From positions 186,001-250,000 of the forward strand of contig NZ_JAFFOB010000014.1 of the NCBI RefSeq assembly GCF_016918935.1: 64,000 nt of DNA, written 5' to 3'. Source of the stretch: Roseitranquillus sediminis (GTDB taxonomy: Bacteria > Pseudomonadota > Alphaproteobacteria > Rhodobacterales > Rhodobacteraceae). Made by a program: the position numbers and the translations under genes. The notes beneath the pieces were generated by a model, which made no database searches, had not been told where the DNA came from, and was given only the letters and a program-made list of their open reading frames with translations. Within the stretch, counting starts at the first letter, position 1. The number at the start of each line of letters is the position of its first letter. Positions 38,884 through 48,173 of this stretch are shown piece by piece.

Positions 38884-40392
38884 TCAGTTGCCCGAGCGGG
38901 TGAAGAGGCCGGCCTCGGCCGCCGCCTTGCGGATGGCGCGGGACTTGTTCACCGTCTCCTGCCACTCCGCCTCGGGGTCACTGTCGTGCACCACGCCGCC
39001 GCCGGCCTGGATGTAGAGCTGACGGTCCTTCACGACCGCGGTGCGGAGCGCGATGCACATGTCCATGTCGCCGCCCGACGAAAAGTAGCCGACGCCGCCG
39101 CCGTAGACACCGCGCTTTTCGGGCTCGAGCTCGTCGATGATCTCCATCGCACGGACCTTCGGCGCGCCGCTGACGGTTCCGGCAGGCAGACCGGCAAGCA
39201 GCGCCGAGAGCGCGTCGTGCTCGGGCGCGAGCTCGCCCACCACGTTCGAGACGATGTGCATGACGTGGCTGTAGCGCTCGATCACGAAGCGCTCCGTCGG
39301 CCGCACCGTGCCGATCTGCGCCACCCGTCCGACGTCGTTGCGCCCGAGGTCGAGCAGCATCAGGTGCTCGGCCCGCTCCTTCTCGTCGCCCAGCAGCTCG
39401 ACCTCGAGAGCGCGGTCCTCCTCCGGCGTCGCACCACGCGGGCGGGTGCCGGCGATCGGGCGGATCGTGACCTCGCCGCCAAAGACGCGGACCAGGATCT
39501 CGGGGCTGGCGCCGATGACCTGCGCATCGCCGAAGTCGAAGTGGAACATGAAGGGCGACGGGTTCGTGCGCCTCAGCGAGCGGTAGAGCGCGAACGGCGG
39601 CAGCTCGAACGGCTGTCGCCAACGCTGCGACGGCACCACTTGGAAGATGTCGCCGGCGGCGATGTACTCCTTCGCCTTGCGCACGGCATCGAGATAATCG
39701 TCGTGGGTAAAGTTCGAGACCGGTTCGGGCGGCGTCGCGGCGTCGCCGAGGTCGCGGCTGTCGGACGGCGTGGCGCGCTCAAGGTCGCGCACGGCGTCCA
39801 TCACCCGCTCTGCCGCCTGCGCGTAGGCGGCGCGCGCGGACAGGCCGGAGTCGGTCCAGGCGGGAGAGACGACGGTGACCTCGCCCTTCACGCCGTCGAG
39901 CACGGCCACGATGGATGGCCGCAGCATGACGGCATCCGGCATTCCGAGCGGGTCCGGGTTGGGTTCGGGCAGGCGCTCAACCAGCCGCACCATGTCATAG
40001 CCGAGATAGCCGAAGAGGCCGGCGGCGGCTGCGGGCAGCCCGTCCGGCAGGTCGATCCGGCTCTCGGCGATGAGGGCGCGCAGGCCGTCGAGCGGATCGC
40101 CCGGCAAGTCCTCCCACGCAGCGTCGTCGAAACGTGCCTGCCGGTTTACACGCGAGGTCCGGCCGCGGCACTGCCAGATCAGGTCGGGCTTGAGGCCGAT
40201 GATGGAGTAGCGGCCACGTACCTCGCCCCCCGTCACCGACTCGAGCAGGAACGAGTTCGCGCGTTGGCCGGCGAGCTTGAGCATCAGCGAGACCGGGGTG
40301 TCGAGATCGGCCGCAAGGCGGGTGAATACGACCTGGTTGCGGCCGTCGTCATACGCCTCGGCGAACGTGTCGAAAGCGGGCGTCAGCGCCAT
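38884..40392 (-). CDS. trpE: Anthranilate synthase component I
   Basis: 502-aa chorismate-utilising enzyme. N-terminal LLESVTGGEVRGRYSIIG (tryptophan-binding LLES element) and C-terminal domain motifs RPIAGTRPRGATPEEDRALE, LMLLDLGRNDVGRV and TVSGAPKVRAMEIIDELEP are canonical. Its start overlaps the stop of the PpiD-like gene by one base. No leader peptide attenuator is possible in that overlap. Confidence 0.97.
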   Translation of the reverse strand: MALTPAFDTFAEAYDDGRNQVVFTRLAADLDTPVSLMLKLAGQRANSFLLESVTGGEVRGRYSIIGLKPDLIWQCRGRTSRVNRQARFDDAAWEDLPGDPLDGLRALIAESRIDLPDGLPAAAAGLFGYLGYDMVRLVERLPEPNPDPLGMPDAVMLRPSIVAVLDGVKGEVTVVSPAWTDSGLSARAAYAQAAERVMDAVRDLERATPSDSRDLGDAATPPEPVSNFTHDDYLDAVRKAKEYIAAGDIFQVVPSQRWRQPFELPPFALYRSLRRTNPSPFMFHFDFGDAQVIGASPEILVRVFGGEVTIRPIAGTRPRGATPEEDRALEVELLGDEKERAEHLMLLDLGRNDVGRVAQIGTVRPTERFVIERYSHVMHIVSNVVGELAPEHDALSALLAGLPAGTVSGAPKVRAMEIIDELEPEKRGVYGGGVGYFSSGGDMDMCIALRTAVVKDRQLYIQAGGGVVHDSDPEAEWQETVNKSRAIRKAAAEAGLFTRSGN

Positions 40393-42248
40393 CAGGGAAA
40401 CTGCGACTGGACCGCGTTGATGGCGGACTGATCGAGCGAGATGCCGGCGTCCGTCTCGGCGGCTCGCACGAAGGCGCTCAGGATGTCGTTCGCCAGCGCC
40501 TGCGAAATCTGCTGCTCGGCCGACTGGCGGAAGCTCTGCGCCTCTGCGCCAGTAAGATCGGCTGGCTCCACGGCATCGACCTTGATAACCGCCACGCGGG
40601 CGCCGTCCGATACCGCCTCGGCGCCTCCGTCCGAAAGCGCGAAGGCCGTCTCGACCGCATCCTCCGGCAACTCCTCGACGAAGCCGCCACGGCGGAGACC
40701 CTCGACGCTGCCAGCCTCGAGGCCCAACTCGTTTACGGTCGCGCCGGACCGGAGTTCCGCGGCGACTTCCTCGCCTCGCTCCAGAAGGCGCTCGCGCACG
40801 TGCTCGGTGCGCCAGGCTTGCGCGACTTCGTCCCGCACTTCCTCGAACGGACGCAGGCGCGGCGGCTGGACCTCGTCGAGTCGCAGCGCGAAGAGGCCGC
40901 CGTTCTCGCCGAGTTCCATGACCTCGGGGAAGTCGCCCACCTCGACCGCGGCGGCGGCCTGCCGGAACGCGTCATAGGCGGCGATGCCGCCTTCCGTCTC
41001 GGGCCCAAGCTCGATCTGGCCCAGCTCCATCGGCGTCTCGTCCGCCAGCTCCTCAAGCGTCGCACCGCCGGCCAGCAAGTCCTCGACTTCGGTCAACATG
41101 TCGTCGATTCGGCGGCGGGCCGTGTCGGCGGCGACTTCGGCCTGCAGTTCCTCGCGGACGTCCTCGAAACTCGTCTCCTGCGGCGGCAGGATGCCGTTCA
41201 CCCTGTAGAGGGCGGGGCCGAGGTTGCTCGGCGCGGGGCCGGCAATGCCCGGCTGCTCGAGCGCGAAGACTGCCTCGGCTGCGTCGCCAAGATCGTCCCG
41301 CGCAACCTCGCCAAGGTCGATATCCTCCGGCTCCAGATCGCGCTCGACGACGAGGGCGTCGAAGGTGGTCTCGCCGGCGGCAATCGCATCGGCCGCTTCC
41401 CGCGCCGCTTCCTCCGAGCCGAAGACCAGCCGCTCGACCAGCCGCCGCTCCGGCTGGCGGTAGAGGGCCGACTGGTCCTCGTAAAGCTGCCGCAAAGCCT
41501 CGTCCACGGTCTCAATCTCGTCGAGCAGCATGTCGGGCGTCAGCCAGGCGAAGGTGATAACCCGGGTCTCGGGGCGGGTGAATGCCTCGGGGTTCGCCTC
41601 GTGAAAGGCGCGCAGCTCGTCATCGGCTGGGTCCGCTATCTCCTCCTGCAGGTCATCGGGGCCGAGGCCGATCCAAGTTATGTCCCGCGTCTCGCCGGCA
41701 TGGGCGAAGAGCGTGTCGGCGTAGGCAGCAGGCACCTCCACACCACCCGAGACGGCGGCCTGGAGCAGGCGCCGCGCCGTGTCGCGCCTGATCTCGCTCT
41801 CGAATTCGCCGGGGCTCAGGCCGTTCTGCTGGAGGACGAACTCGTAGGCCTCGCGATCGAAGCTGCCGTCGATGCCCTGGAACGCCTGTATCGTCAGTAT
41901 CTCGCGCCGCACCTGCTCGTCGCCGACCGAGAGCCCGATCCGCTCCGCCTCGTTCGTCAGCGCCGCCTGCGCCACCAGCTGCTGCAGGACGGACCGGTCG
42001 ATGCCGTACTCCCGCGCCTCTGCCATGGTCAGCGACTGGCCGGTCATCTGCTGGAGCTGCCGGAGTTCGTTCTGCAGGGCGCGGGCGTATTCGTCGGTCG
42101 TGATCTCAACGTCGCCGACGCGCCCGACCGAGCGGACGCCGCCGCCGAAGTTGGTTGCGCCGAAACCCGCGAGTCCCACGATCAGCAGCGCGAGGATCGC
42201 CCAGACCACGATCCGACCCGACTTGCCCTTCGCCCCCTTGACCGCCAC
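40392..42248 (-). CDS. PpiD/SurA-like membrane-anchored peptidyl-prolyl isomerase
   Basis: 618 aa: short basic N-terminus, one membrane helix (about 12-33), a SurA_N-type helical domain (VGDVEITTDEYARALQNELRQ, later EAERIGLSVGDEQVRREI) and parvulin-like regions, then an acidic C-terminal part. Organisation is that of PpiD, a periplasmic chaperone at the Sec translocon. Parvulin catalytic residues are not clearly conserved, as in many PpiD. Co-transcribed with trpE. Confidence 0.87.
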   Translation of the reverse strand: MAVKGAKGKSGRIVVWAILALLIVGLAGFGATNFGGGVRSVGRVGDVEITTDEYARALQNELRQLQQMTGQSLTMAEAREYGIDRSVLQQLVAQAALTNEAERIGLSVGDEQVRREILTIQAFQGIDGSFDREAYEFVLQQNGLSPGEFESEIRRDTARRLLQAAVSGGVEVPAAYADTLFAHAGETRDITWIGLGPDDLQEEIADPADDELRAFHEANPEAFTRPETRVITFAWLTPDMLLDEIETVDEALRQLYEDQSALYRQPERRLVERLVFGSEEAAREAADAIAAGETTFDALVVERDLEPEDIDLGEVARDDLGDAAEAVFALEQPGIAGPAPSNLGPALYRVNGILPPQETSFEDVREELQAEVAADTARRRIDDMLTEVEDLLAGGATLEELADETPMELGQIELGPETEGGIAAYDAFRQAAAAVEVGDFPEVMELGENGGLFALRLDEVQPPRLRPFEEVRDEVAQAWRTEHVRERLLERGEEVAAELRSGATVNELGLEAGSVEGLRRGGFVEELPEDAVETAFALSDGGAEAVSDGARVAVIKVDAVEPADLTGAEAQSFRQSAEQQISQALANDILSAFVRAAETDAGISLDQSAINAVQSQFP

Positions 42249-42279
42249 GCGCGCCCCCCTTGCTTGGCTGCGCGCTGTC

Positions 42280-43464
42280 CTACGTCAGGGCGCGCGTGAG
42301 GTCCAGAGCCGCAAGGCGCCGGATCAGCGCGTCGATTCCGTCGGCGTCGATGTTGGCGAAGGCGATCCGAAGCTGCCGCCGCGCCCGCTCGTCCCCTGAC
42401 GGCATGAACATGGTGCCGGGGAGGAGCAGGACGCCCGCGCGCCGCACCAGGTCGGGCGCGAGCTGGTCGGAGGGCAGTCCGGATGGATGCTCGACATAGG
42501 CGAAGTACGCGCCGCAACCGAGCAGGCGCCAGCCGGGCAGGCGCGCGATGCCCTCCGCGACGGCGGCTCGGCGCTCGAGGATCTCGCGCCTCTGCTCGGA
42601 GAGCCAGTCGCCGAGGTGCCGCATCCCCCAGAGCGCGGCGCGCTGGCCGACCTGCGGGGCACAGATGCCGACCGTGTCGAGGAACTTTTCGACCTCGGCC
42701 AGCATGCTCCGTCCGGCAACGAGGGCGCCAACGCGGTGGCCGGTGAGGCGATAGGACTTGGAGAAGGAGTAGAGGTGGATGAGCACCTCCTGCCAGCCGG
42801 CATCCTGGAAAAGCGCGTGCGGCGCACCCCCACCACCGTGAAAGTCGCGGTAGGTCTCGTCCAGGATCAGCTTCAGCCCGCGTGAGCGCGCGAGGTCGCG
42901 AAATGCCGCCAGTGTCTCGGCCGGATACTCGACGCCACCCGGGTTGTTTGGGGTAACGAGAACGATGGCACGCGTGCGCCCGGTCACGAGGTCCGCGGTC
43001 CGGTCCGGGTTGGGCAGCAGGTCGTCTGCGGTGGCGAGCGGAACGGCGCGGACGCCGGCCATGTCCAGCCACATCTTGTGATTGAAGTACCAGGGCGTCG
43101 GCAGGATCACCTCGTCGCCCGGCCCGGCGGTGGCCGAGATCGCGGCGCAGAAGGCCTGGTTGCAGCCCTGCGTAATCGCCACGTGCTCAGGCATGATCGT
43201 GCCGCCATAGGCGCGGGTCCATTGCGCCGCCAACTCCTCGCGCAGCGCTGGCAGGCCGAGCACGGGTCCGTAGAGATGCGCCGTCGGGTCGTGCAACACG
43301 GTATCGGCCATTGCGCGCAGCAGCGGCTCGGGCGGTGGATCGACGGGCGCGGCCTGGCTCACGTTGATGAGAGGCTGGTCGCGGGGAAACGCCACCCCCT
43401 CCAGCCACCGCCGTGCCTCCATCACCGGCGGCGCGAAGGTCGAGGCAGTGGGCGGCATGTGCAT
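42280..43464 (-). CDS. Class I/II aminotransferase (PLP-dependent)
   Basis: 394-aa fold-type I aminotransferase. PLP-binding Lys236 is in YSFSKSYRLTGHRVG; TPNNPGG (about 171-177), ILDETYRDF and a C-terminal Arg in RRQLRIAFANI are conserved. Substrate not predictable. It is upstream of the ppiD-like gene by 31 bases. Confidence 0.88.
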   Translation of the reverse strand: MHMPPTASTFAPPVMEARRWLEGVAFPRDQPLINVSQAAPVDPPPEPLLRAMADTVLHDPTAHLYGPVLGLPALREELAAQWTRAYGGTIMPEHVAITQGCNQAFCAAISATAGPGDEVILPTPWYFNHKMWLDMAGVRAVPLATADDLLPNPDRTADLVTGRTRAIVLVTPNNPGGVEYPAETLAAFRDLARSRGLKLILDETYRDFHGGGGAPHALFQDAGWQEVLIHLYSFSKSYRLTGHRVGALVAGRSMLAEVEKFLDTVGICAPQVGQRAALWGMRHLGDWLSEQRREILERRAAVAEGIARLPGWRLLGCGAYFAYVEHPSGLPSDQLAPDLVRRAGVLLLPGTMFMPSGDERARRQLRIAFANIDADGIDALIRRLAALDLTRALT

Positions 43465-43594
43465 GGATCGCGGTATCCTTCTTTGCGGCGTGGACGGACC
43501 CTAGCGGCGACCACCAGCGGACGAAAGCTGTCGCTGCTGGCGCTGTCTCGCGCAGGGGACTAGTGCTGCGGTGGGCGACGAGGGAGCAGAGAGC

Positions 43595-44494
43595 ATGGAG
43601 ACGCGGCGCGGCGAGAGTGCGATGCGGCTCGTTCTGCTGACCTGCCTCACGATGATCGCCTTCGCGGCGAACTCTGTGCTGAACCGCCTCGCGCTGGCGG
43701 ACGAGGCGATCGACCCGATCTGGTTCGCCGCGATCCGCGTGGCGGCGGGGGCGCTGATGCTGGCGGTGCTGGCGGGTCGCGGGGGTGTCGGCTGGCTGCG
43801 CGCGGCACGTCCCACGGCGGCGGGCGCGCTGACGCTCTACATGCTGGGCTTCTCGCTGGCCTACCTGGCGCTCGACACGGGGACCGGGGCGCTGATCCTC
43901 TTCGGCGGGGTGCAGGTGACGATGTTCGCGGCGGCAGTGTTGTCGGCGGAAGCGGTGCCGGCGCGGCGCTGGGTCGGGACCTTAGTGGCGCTGGCCGGGC
44001 TCGTCGTGCTGGTCGGGCGCGTTGACCTGCCGGCGAACGAGGCATGGGCCGCGCTGTCGATGGCGGCGGCAGCGCTGGGGTGGGGCATCTACTCGCTGAT
44101 TGGACGGACGGCGCGCGATCCACTGGGGGCGACGGCGGCGAATTTCGTGCTGTCCACGCCGCTGCTCGCCCTGGCGCTGGTCATTGCAGCTCTGGGCGGC
44201 GGTTTGGGCGGAGTTACGCCGCGTGGTGCAGTGCTCGCCATGGTTTCGGGCGCCGTGACCTCCGGCCTCGGCTACGCACTCTGGTACCGGGTGCTGCCGT
44301 CGCTGCCCCGGACGACGGCGGCGCTGGCGCAGCTGTCGGTGCCGCTGATCGCCGCGTTGGGCGGCGCGGTCCTGCTGGGCGAGGCGGTGACACCGCGCTT
44401 GGCGGTGGCCGCCGCGCTCATTGCCGCGGGCGTCACGATTGGAACGGTGTCGCTGGGCGGGCGTCAGCGGACGAGCAATTCGAGCGCGTCGTAG
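43595..44494 (+). CDS. EamA/DMT-family transporter
   Basis: 299-aa inner-membrane protein with ten predicted helices in two EamA repeats (FAANSVLNRLALADEAIDP in the first, LSMAAAALGWGIYSLIGRTA in the second). AGGGAG eight bases before ATG 43595 supports this start; ATG 43622 is an alternative. Likely exports a metabolite or amino acid. Its 3-prime end overlaps the convergent Nudix gene by 31 bases. Confidence 0.87.
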   Translation: METRRGESAMRLVLLTCLTMIAFAANSVLNRLALADEAIDPIWFAAIRVAAGALMLAVLAGRGGVGWLRAARPTAAGALTLYMLGFSLAYLALDTGTGALILFGGVQVTMFAAAVLSAEAVPARRWVGTLVALAGLVVLVGRVDLPANEAWAALSMAAAALGWGIYSLIGRTARDPLGATAANFVLSTPLLALALVIAALGGGLGGVTPRGAVLAMVSGAVTSGLGYALWYRVLPSLPRTTAALAQLSVPLIAALGGAVLLGEAVTPRLAVAAALIAAGVTIGTVSLGGRQRTSNSSAS

Positions 44495-44904
44495 AAAAGG
44501 CCGCCGTGCGGCGCGAATGCGGCCTCGGCCAGGCTGTCGGGCTTGTGGCGCAGGCCGGCGAGCTCCTCTCGCGTCACGAAGCGGCGCCGGTCGACGATGC
44601 CCTCGGGGTCGCGCCAGCCATCGTCCAGCGTGCCCGCGACGAGGCGACAGCGGAAGTAGACGTCGACTTGGTGGAAACCGCGCACGGGATCGTGGAATTC
44701 ATTGACGAGCGCCGGGTCGCCGACCTCGACCTTCAGCCCTGTCTCCTCGTGGATCTCGCGGACGAGGTTCTCCGGCAGCGAGGCGTGCGGGTCCGCGCCG
44801 CCGCCCGGCGCGCACCAGAGGTCGCTCTCGCTACCCGGATAGGCATTGACGACGAGGAGCCGCCCCTCGTTCAGGATCAGCGCCCGGACCGCGAGCCGGA
44901 TCAT
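44464..44904 (-). CDS. Nudix hydrolase
   Basis: 146-aa Nudix protein. Nudix box GGGADPHASLPENLVREIHEETGL has the REIHEETGL metal-binding core, but the upstream Glu of the Gx5E part is Ala. Substrate unknown. Its ATG overlaps the purK stop (ATGA); its 3-prime end overlaps the convergent EamA gene. Confidence 0.9.
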   Translation of the reverse strand: MIRLAVRALILNEGRLLVVNAYPGSESDLWCAPGGGADPHASLPENLVREIHEETGLKVEVGDPALVNEFHDPVRGFHQVDVYFRCRLVAGTLDDGWRDPEGIVDRRRFVTREELAGLRHKPDSLAEAAFAPHGGLFYDALELLVR

Positions 44905-45959
44905 CGGGCGAGGGGAGAGACGCGGTTGATGTGGCCCATCTTCCGCCCCGACCGCACCTGGGCCTTCCCGTAGAGATGCAGCGCATGGCCCGGCGCGGCG
45001 GCCAGACGCAGGACGCCCGCAACCTCCTCGCCAATCAGGTTCTCCATCGTGACGTCGGCATGGCGCGCGCCGTCACCGAGAGGCCAGCCGGCGATGGCGC
45101 GGATGTGCTGCTCGAACTGATCGACGGCGCAGCCGTTCATCGTCCAGTGGCCCGAATTGTGTACCCGCGGTGCGATCTCGTTGACGACGATGCCTTCCGG
45201 CGCCACGAAGAGTTCCACTCCAAGCACGCCGACGTAGTCAAGTGCGGCCGCGATCCGCGTGGCGGCCTCGCGCGCCTCCGCGGCGACGGAAGCGGCGACG
45301 GAGGCGGGTATGGTTGTGCGGCGCAGGATGCCGTTTTCGTGCAGGTTCTCGCCGGGGTCGTAGGACACCGTCTGGCCATCCTGCGCCCGTGCGACGATGA
45401 CCGAGATCTCGCGCTCGAAAGGAACCAGCGCCTCGACGATGGCCGGTGCATTTCCGATCGCGTCCAGCGGGTCGGGACAGGGCAGGCGGACCTGGCCCTT
45501 GCCGTCATAGCCGAAGCGCCGGGTCTTGAGGATGCCGTCGCCGAGCTTTGCCGTGGCCTGCGTCAGCCCGGCGGCGTCGTCCACTTGCTCGAACGGCGCG
45601 ACGCGCAGGCCGAGGTCTGCGAGAAAATGCTTTTCCGTCAGCCGGTCCTGGCTGACCTCGAGCGCGCGACGGCCCGGATGCACCGGCGCACGCAGCGCGT
45701 CGAGGGTGACGAGGGGAATGTTCTCGAATTCGTAGGTGACGACGTCGCAGGCCGCCGAGAAGCTCTCGAGCGCCGCCGCATCCTCCCACCCGGCGTGGGT
45801 GGCGGACTGCGCCACTTGCGCTGCGGGTGCCGCGAGATCCGGATCGTAGATGTGGCAGCGGAAGCCGAGGCGCGCGGCCGCCATCGACAGCATCCGCCCC
45901 AGTTGGCCTCCGCCGAGGATGCCGATGACTGCTCCGGGATCGAGCGGTACGGCGGTCAC
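44901..45959 (-). CDS. purK: N5-carboxyaminoimidazole ribonucleotide synthase
   Basis: 352-aa ATP-grasp enzyme of purine synthesis. N-terminal [20 protein letters not shown], central [13 protein letters not shown] and EISVIVAR, and [14 protein letters not shown] near the end. The GTG start overlaps the purE stop (GTGA). Confidence 0.95.
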   Translation of the reverse strand: MTAVPLDPGAVIGILGGGQLGRMLSMAAARLGFRCHIYDPDLAAPAAQVAQSATHAGWEDAAALESFSAACDVVTYEFENIPLVTLDALRAPVHPGRRALEVSQDRLTEKHFLADLGLRVAPFEQVDDAAGLTQATAKLGDGILKTRRFGYDGKGQVRLPCPDPLDAIGNAPAIVEALVPFEREISVIVARAQDGQTVSYDPGENLHENGILRRTTIPASVAASVAAEAREAATRIAAALDYVGVLGVELFVAPEGIVVNEIAPRVHNSGHWTMNGCAVDQFEQHIRAIAGWPLGDGARHADVTMENLIGEEVAGVLRLAAAPGHALHLYGKAQVRSGRKMGHINRVSPLAR

Positions 45960-46423
45960 TCCGGCGCCTCCGGCACGCCGTCGCTCTGGGCCTGCCGCCA
46001 CTGTGCCAGCCGCTCGCCCAGCTCCGGATCGGAGAGCGCCACGATCTGCGCCGCCATAAGGCCGGCATTGGCCGCGCCGCCGATCGCCATCGTGGCGACG
46101 GGACAGCCGCGCGGCATCTGGACGATCGAGTACAGGCTGTCGAGTCCGCCAAGGTGCCGCGTCGGAACCGGGACGCCCACGACCGGCAGCAGGGTCTTGG
46201 AGGCCAGCATCCCAGGCAGGTGTGCGGCGCCGCCGGCGCCGGCGATGATGACCTTGATGCCGCGTTCGCGCGCGCGGGAGCCGTAGTCCCACAGACGGTC
46301 GGGCGTACGGTGGGCGGAGACGATGCGGACCTCGTGCGCCACGCCGAGCTCGTCCAAGACGTCGGCCGCGTCCCGCAGGATCGGCCAGTCCGACTGGCTT
46401 CCCATCACGATGCCGACGTCCAT
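45956..46423 (-). CDS. purE: N5-carboxyaminoimidazole ribonucleotide mutase
   Basis: 155-aa class I Pur[22 protein letters not shown] and the signature [16 protein letters not shown] with the catalytic His, then [12 protein letters not shown] and [20 protein letters not shown]. Couples to purK by a four-base overlap. Confidence 0.96.
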   Translation of the reverse strand: MDVGIVMGSQSDWPILRDAADVLDELGVAHEVRIVSAHRTPDRLWDYGSRARERGIKVIIAGAGGAAHLPGMLASKTLLPVVGVPVPTRHLGGLDSLYSIVQMPRGCPVATMAIGGAANAGLMAAQIVALSDPELGERLAQWRQAQSDGVPEAPE

Positions 46424-46469
46424 CGCAGCCCCCCATGCGGATGGCGCGCTTCTAGGACGCGTGGCGAGG

Positions 46470-46685
46470 TCACGCAATGATGTCGGGGAAGAGTTCGTCC
46501 TCGATCGCGCATATCTGGTCCTTGAGCGCCAGCTTGCGCTTCTTGAGCCGGCGCAGCGACAACTGGTCGCCGTGCTTGGCCTCCAGCGCGGCGATGGCGT
46601 CGTCGAGATCGCGATGCTCGCGCTTGAGAACCTCGAGGCGCGCGCGCAGGACCGCCTCGTGCTGCATTGTCTGCGGTTGATCCAT
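46470..46685 (-). CDS. DUF465 (YdcH) family small protein
   Basis: 71 aa with start [12 protein letters not shown] and a central coiled coil: [20 protein letters not shown], then the DUF465 core [22 protein letters not shown]. Function unknown; these proteins are small, widespread, predicted to be coiled-coil dimers. Located 46 bases upstream of purE. Confidence 0.85.
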   Translation of the reverse strand: MDQPQTMQHEAVLRARLEVLKREHRDLDDAIAALEAKHGDQLSLRRLKKRKLALKDQICAIEDELFPDIIA

Positions 46686-46753
46686 CGACGGCCCTCGGTC
46701 TGCCCGGTGCGCCACATCTAGTGGCCGGGCGCGGTCGTGCCTACCCTGTGCAG

Positions 46754-46782
46754 CTTGCAGGAGGCGGCTTCGGGCACCATAT
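46754..46782 (+). promoter_or_regulatory. Candidate heat-shock (RpoH-like) promoter for hsp20
   Basis: CTTGCA, 17-base spacer, CCATAT about 62 bases before the hsp20 ATG. Both boxes approximate the alphaproteobacterial sigma-32 pattern (CTTG ... CYTATNT). An overlapping housekeeping reading (TTGCAG, 19, TATCAT) has poorer spacing. Confidence 0.4.
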
Positions 46783-46844
46783 CATTCAGCGAGGCCGCCG
46801 AACATGGGGCCACCGCACTGTCGCTTGTCGCAAAGGACGTGTAG

Positions 46845-47264
46845 ATGTCTAAACTTGCCTTGGGTTCCCACCCGTTCCTGCTCGGCTTCGAGCAGCTCGA
46901 AAGGCTGGTCGAACGGACCGCAAAGACGGATCAGAACGGCTATCCCCCCTACAACATCGAGCAGACCGGAGAGACAGCCTATCGTGTGACGCTGGCGGTC
47001 GCGGGGTTTGGCGCGGACGACCTCTCAATCACGGTAGAGGACAATCAGCTCGTGATCCGCGGCCGGACCTCCGATGAGCCCGGCCAGCGCGCCTATCTCC
47101 ACCGCGGCATCGCTGCGCGCCAGTTCCAGCGCACTTTCGTGCTGGCGGACGGGGTGGAGGTCTCTGGAGCAAGCATCGAGCACGGCCTGCTGCACGTGGA
47201 TCTTATGCGGTCGGTGCCGGAGCCGGTGGTGCGCAACATCAAGATCCGCAAGTCGCAGGAGTGA
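46845..47264 (+). CDS. Hsp20/alpha-crystallin small heat shock protein
   Basis: 139-aa class A-type small heat shock protein (IbpA-like). The ACD core has YPPYNIEQTGETAYRVTLAVAGF, then DNQLVIRGR and YLHRGIAARQFQRTFVLADGVEV with the C-terminal IKIRK (I-x-I). It binds unfolding proteins. A DUF1150 gene follows ten bases downstream. Confidence 0.95.
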   Translation: MSKLALGSHPFLLGFEQLERLVERTAKTDQNGYPPYNIEQTGETAYRVTLAVAGFGADDLSITVEDNQLVIRGRTSDEPGQRAYLHRGIAARQFQRTFVLADGVEVSGASIEHGLLHVDLMRSVPEPVVRNIKIRKSQE

Positions 47265-47274
47265 GGCAGGAGCA

Positions 47275-47499
47275 ATGAATACGCAAACGAACGATGTCGC
47301 GCTGCCGGAGAATATGGTCTACGTCCGTCCGGTCGCAATTGAGGAACTGCCTGACGAGGTGAGGGGCCAAGCTGCCGGAATGGAACACGTCTACGCTGTC
47401 CACAACGCGCTGGGAGAGCGTCTGGCGCTGGTCAGGGACCGTCGGCTGGCATTCGTGCTGGCACGTCAGCACGACCTTTCCCCGGTGAGCGTCCATTGA
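47275..47499 (+). CDS. DUF1150 family protein
   Basis: 74 aa, begins MNTQTNDVALPENMVYVRPV with the DUF1150 pattern RQVAxAxLPxE-like LPDEVRGQAAGMEHVYAVHNALGERLALVRDRRLAFVLAR. Conserved in alphaproteobacteria, commonly next to hsp20; function unknown. GGCAGGAG precedes the ATG. Confidence 0.88.
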   Translation: MNTQTNDVALPENMVYVRPVAIEELPDEVRGQAAGMEHVYAVHNALGERLALVRDRRLAFVLARQHDLSPVSVH

Positions 47500-47520
47500 G
47501 GTGAACGTCGGCGCGCCGTC

Positions 47521-47940
47521 CTAGGACGCGGCGGCGCGCTGCTCGAATTCCTGCTCGGTATCGCGCTGAACCACAGACTCCAGCACGTCGATCAGACGGT
47601 CGGAGACGCAGGGCTTTCGGCAGATCGTGGCGTGATAGGTCTCGGCAAACCGTTGGACGTCGGTGCGCCCCGTGTGGAACACGATGGGGACGCCGGCTTC
47701 GTTCAAGCGGTCCGCGAAAGGAAAGACCTCCGCCCCCTGAATGTCCACGTCGAGAATGGCGGCGTCGAGCTCGTGCAAGGCCTCGGCCCGCATCGCGATG
47801 TCCAGCCGGTGGAGGGGACCAGCGACGATCGCGCCAGCAGCTTCGACCGTCATCGCCAGATCGAGAGCCAGTATGGCTTCGTCCTCGACGATCATGATCT
47901 TCTTCCCGCGAAGACTGCTCATGTCGAACATCAGGGACAT
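47521..47940 (-). CDS. Single-domain response regulator (receiver only)
   Basis: 139 aa with receiver domain and no output domain. Acidic pocket Glu19 and Asp20 (MIVEDE), phosphoacceptor Asp64 (AILDVDIQG), Thr90 (FHTGR) and Lys109 (CRKPC) are in register. Such proteins relay phosphate or interact with kinases of the stress or motility networks. A possible EcfG-type promoter upstream hints at general stress control. No histidine kinase is nearby. Confidence 0.88.
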   Translation of the reverse strand: MSLMFDMSSLRGKKIMIVEDEAILALDLAMTVEAAGAIVAGPLHRLDIAMRAEALHELDAAILDVDIQGAEVFPFADRLNEAGVPIVFHTGRTDVQRFAETYHATICRKPCVSDRLIDVLESVVQRDTEQEFEQRAAAS

Positions 47941-48087
47941 TGGCTCTTCTCCTGCTCGCCCGAACGGGCCGGGCTACCTGCCTGGCGCCCCGCCATCTCG
48001 TGCAGCAGTGTACGCCTGATTGAAGCATCCGGAGTCTCCTCCGGGGCCTCGTTCCCCCTTCGACCTCCCTCATAGGTTCAGGGGCGG

Positions 48088-48112
48088 AACGAGCTTCAGG
48101 CGCTCCGGTTCC
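48088..48112 (-). promoter_or_regulatory. Possible EcfG-type general stress promoter
   Basis: Minus strand reads GGAAC, 16 bases, CGTT, matching the alphaproteobacterial sigma-EcfG consensus GGAAC-N16-17-CGTT, about 150 bases before the response regulator. The element is palindromic (GGAAC, 17, GTTCC), so it could alternatively be a binding site or a chance inverted repeat. Confidence 0.4.
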
Positions 48113-48173
48113 CCTCTATGCTGCGAAATGGTGCGGCTGCGGCAGGACGTCGCGTCGCACCCCGCGCAGTGCG

